Below are positions 7,155 through 8,930 of a stretch of 8,930 nucleotides of DNA, piece by piece; the stretch's first letter is position 1, and the number at the start of each line of letters is the position of its first letter. The notes beneath the pieces were generated by a model. It did no database searches, was not told where the DNA came from, and was given only the letters and a program-made list of their open reading frames with translations. The DNA is from Oscillospiraceae bacterium (GTDB lineage: Bacteria; Bacillota; Clostridia; Oscillospirales; Ruminococcaceae): the NCBI GenBank assembly GCA_017394475.1, contig JAFPYQ010000114.1, forward strand, positions 1 to 8,930, read 5' to 3'. The translations under genes and the position numbers were made by a program.

Positions 7155-8836
7155 TGAAGGGTCTACTTAAATTTATAGCCTGTGGAAGTGTGGATGACGG
7201 CAAGTCAACGCTCATAGGGCATATCCTGTATGATGCGAAGCTGCTGTATGCCGATCAGGAAAATGCTCTCGAGCTTGACAGCAAGGTAGGCAGCAGGAAC
7301 GGCAAGATAGATTATTCCCTTCTGCTCGACGGCCTTATGGCAGAGCGCGAGCAGGGCATCACCATAGACGTGGCTTACAGATATTTTTCCACCGAAAAGC
7401 GCAGCTTTATCGTGGCAGATACCCCCGGCCATGAGGAATACACGAGGAATATGGCTGTAGGTGCATCCTTTGCTGACCTTGCAGTCATCCTTATAGATGC
7501 ATCACAGGGACTTCTTGTCCAGACCCGCAGGCATGCAAGGATATGCTCACTCATGGGCATCAGGTATTATGTATTCGCCGTAAACAAGATAGACCTGGTA
7601 AATTACAGCAAAGAACGTTATGACAAGATATCGGAGGATATATGGAAGCTGGCACATGAACTGAGTCTGGAAAACATAAAGATCATACCTGTCAGTGCAT
7701 CCGAGGGAGATAACGTAGCTTATCGTTCTGATAAGACCGACTGGTATGGCGGTGAAAGTCTGCTGGAATATCTTGAAAATGTGAATATTGCCAATACTGC
7801 CCTTGAACAGGGCGCTTACATGCCGGTTCAGAGAGTATGCCGTCCCGACCGTACTTTCAGAGGTTTTCAAGGACAGATAGAATGCGGCAGCTTTTCTGTC
7901 AATGATAAGATCACTGTCATCCCCGGCGGTGAGACTGCTGCCATAAAGGAGATACTCGTTGCAGGAAAAAGCTCCGAAACAGCCGCCGCAGGTCAGCCTG
8001 TTACTATAGTCACGGACCGCGAGATAGATATTTCCCGGGGAAGCATCATCAGCAGGAACAGCGGTATTTTCCCCTGCAGGGAATTTGAGACACTGTTGTT
8101 GTGGATGGATGACGGCCGACTTTCTGCAGGGGATGAGTACCTTGTAAAGATCGGGACCAAACTCATTCCGGGAACTGTCACAGAGATAATGTATTCTGTG
8201 GATATAAACTCAGGCGAAAAAAGAACTGTATCCTCTGTGGGAAAGAATGATATAGCAGGCTGCCGCATCACTTTGGCGGAGGCCGTGGCTGCAGATACCT
8301 TTGCAAAACACCGCACTATGGGAGAACTTATCCTTATCAACAGGGTATCAAATATGACATCCGCCTGCGGAGTAATAACGAAAGCTGAGCAAAGTGACAC
8401 CGGACACCGTGAAAGGGCATCGTTTGTAAAGGGAGAACTCAGTGCAAGAGGAGATGTATTCGAAGAATTCAGATATGATGTAAAAAGTCTGAATGTGTTC
8501 AAGTATTTCTCTGCAAATTCCACATACACCATAGGGGATGAAGTCCCTGTCAAGGGCGAGAGCTACAATTATCCAGACAACTTTGACATACTCATTCTGA
8601 GGGATGATATCTGCGTTTACATCCGCGACAGAAAGGTATCGGATATACAGGATATCAGTAAGTACAGATACAGCGGTCATCCTGTGATAAACGGCAGGGG
8701 ATTTGCCATAGACATTCATTCCGACAGTGAATTCACAGACTTTATAGAAGGATATCGCAGAACAGAAAATGCAGACAGAAGCGAGTTTTTCAAAAAATAT
8801 ATGACATTTGATACATACAGGAAGATAATACTGTAA
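7154..8836 (+). CDS. cysN: Sulfate adenylyltransferase subunit 1 (GTPase), with unusual C-terminal extension
   Basis: The 560-residue protein is the EF-Tu-like GTPase that couples GTP hydrolysis to CysD-catalysed APS formation. The G domain has G1 GSVDDGKS (11-18), the G2 region EREQGITIDVAYRYFSTEKR (64-83), G3 DTPGHEEYTRNM (89-100), G4 NKID (144-147) and G5 SAS (181-183). The two beta-barrel domains follow, ending near LILINRVSNMTSACGVI (392-408). Canonical CysN is about 475 residues. Here about 150 further residues follow; they contain no Walker A motif, so this is not a CysNC fusion with APS kinase. The extension includes DEVPVKGESYNYP (462-474) and GHPVINGRGFAIDI (508-521) and has no function I can name; I have the impression that clostridial CysN proteins share it. 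The start at 7154 shares its A with the cysD stop, and a GAGAGG at 7138-7143 is a plausible ribosome-binding site. Confidence 0.95.
   Translation: MKGLLKFIACGSVDDGKSTLIGHILYDAKLLYADQENALELDSKVGSRNGKIDYSLLLDGLMAEREQGITIDVAYRYFSTEKRSFIVADTPGHEEYTRNMAVGASFADLAVILIDASQGLLVQTRRHARICSLMGIRYYVFAVNKIDLVNYSKERYDKISEDIWKLAHELSLENIKIIPVSASEGDNVAYRSDKTDWYGGESLLEYLENVNIANTALEQGAYMPVQRVCRPDRTFRGFQGQIECGSFSVNDKITVIPGGETAAIKEILVAGKSSETAAAGQPVTIVTDREIDISRGSIISRNSGIFPCREFETLLLWMDDGRLSAGDEYLVKIGTKLIPGTVTEIMYSVDINSGEKRTVSSVGKNDIAGCRITLAEAVAADTFAKHRTMGELILINRVSNMTSACGVITKAEQSDTGHRERASFVKGELSARGDVFEEFRYDVKSLNVFKYFSANSTYTIGDEVPVKGESYNYPDNFDILILRDDICVYIRDRKVSDIQDISKYRYSGHPVINGRGFAIDIHSDSEFTDFIEGYRRTENADRSEFFKKYMTFDTYRKIIL
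8437..8833 (+). other. Non-kinase C-terminal extension domain of CysN
   Basis: This covers residues ~428-560 of CysN, after the third EF-Tu-like domain. It is mixed in composition, with several Tyr/Asp/Phe-rich stretches (FEEFRYDVKSLNVFKYFS; EFFKKYMTFDTYRKIIL). It has no P-loop, no Cys cluster and no transmembrane segment. It might be a separate small domain mediating contact with CysD or AprAB; that is inference. The boundary is approximate. Confidence 0.55.
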
Positions 8837-8862
8837 TGATGTTATAGATCCTGTTGTCATAG

Positions 8863-8930
8863 GATGATGATGTTGTTTATGGGGATTCAGGCTATCTCGG
8901 TGTTTCCGAACAGGATACGATCAAGAATAA
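8863..8930 (+). mobile_element. Possible 5'-truncated IS5-type transposase remnant (runs off window)
   Basis: From 8863 to the window end one frame reads VVYGDSGYLGV (8872-8904), preceded by three Asp codons. The D-[AS]-G-Y block preceded by a hydrophobic strand is the hallmark of the second catalytic Asp region in IS5-group DDE transposases. The codon just upstream in this frame is TAG (8860-8862), and only 26 nt separate it from the cysN stop, so the amino-terminal half cannot be present. Either this is a decayed insertion-sequence fragment or the resemblance is chance over 22 codons. The sequence after the window would settle it. Confidence 0.42.

Noticed and set aside
8437..8833. APS kinase (CysC) domain fused to CysN
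   Set aside because: No GxxGxGKS/T Walker A motif or other kinase block is present in the tail.
8848..8865. Stem-loop ATCCT-(8 nt)-AGGAT after cysN as a transcription terminator
   Set aside because: The stem is only 5 bp, AT-containing, and not followed by a T-run; too weak to call.
8864..8930. New gene starting at one of the ATGs in the ATGATGATG run
   Set aside because: The resulting peptide (MMMLFMGIQAISVF...) has no recognisable character, while the neighbouring frame shows a transposase-like motif; the ATG run has no clear ribosome-binding site.

Overview
The window reads as one uninterrupted, co-directional (+ strand) stretch from an anaerobic Firmicute. The AT-leaning codons (heavy use of ATA for Ile and AGA/AGG for Arg), the dissimilatory-type APS reductase and the AsrC-type sulfite reductase point to Clostridia. 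A Ruminococcus-like host is my best guess from general resemblance only. Eight genes fill positions 1-8836. Spacing runs from 4-nt overlaps to a 15-nt gap, so there is no room for an internal promoter or terminator between genes, and they are most likely one operon whose promoter lies upstream of the window.

Region 1 (1-3383) supplies tetrapyrrole. It holds the 3' part of a CobA-HemD fusion (uroporphyrinogen III methyltransferase plus uroporphyrinogen III synthase), then hemB (porphobilinogen synthase) and hemL (glutamate-1-semialdehyde aminotransferase). Together with hemA, hemC and a precorrin-2 dehydrogenase/ferrochelatase, which would have to lie upstream, these make siroheme from glutamyl-tRNA.

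Region 2 (3389-8836) is sulfate reduction. A siroheme/[4Fe-4S] sulfite reductase of the AsrC type is followed by an AprA-like flavoprotein and an AprB-like ferredoxin (adenylyl-sulfate reductase), then CysD and CysN (ATP sulfurylase and its GTPase). The gene order is the reverse of the reaction order: sulfate to APS by CysDN, APS to sulfite by AprAB, sulfite to sulfide by the siroheme enzyme. No APS kinase (CysC) and no thioredoxin-type CysH are present. The route appears to be assimilatory sulfate reduction that uses a compact dissimilatory-type APS reductase. Placing siroheme-precursor genes in the same unit fits this, because the sulfite reductase needs siroheme.

Region 3 (8837-8930) is 94 nt with no intact gene. 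One reading frame encodes a short segment resembling the catalytic-Asp region of IS5-type transposases, and there is no room upstream for the rest of such a gene. It may be a 5'-truncated insertion-sequence remnant abutting the operon. No RNA genes, CRISPR arrays or convincing terminators were seen.

The points most worth a second look are the roughly 150-residue non-kinase C-terminal extension of CysN, the compact AprAB pair in a CysDN operon without CysC/CysH, the lone AsrC-type reductase without AsrA/AsrB, and the possible transposase remnant at the right edge.
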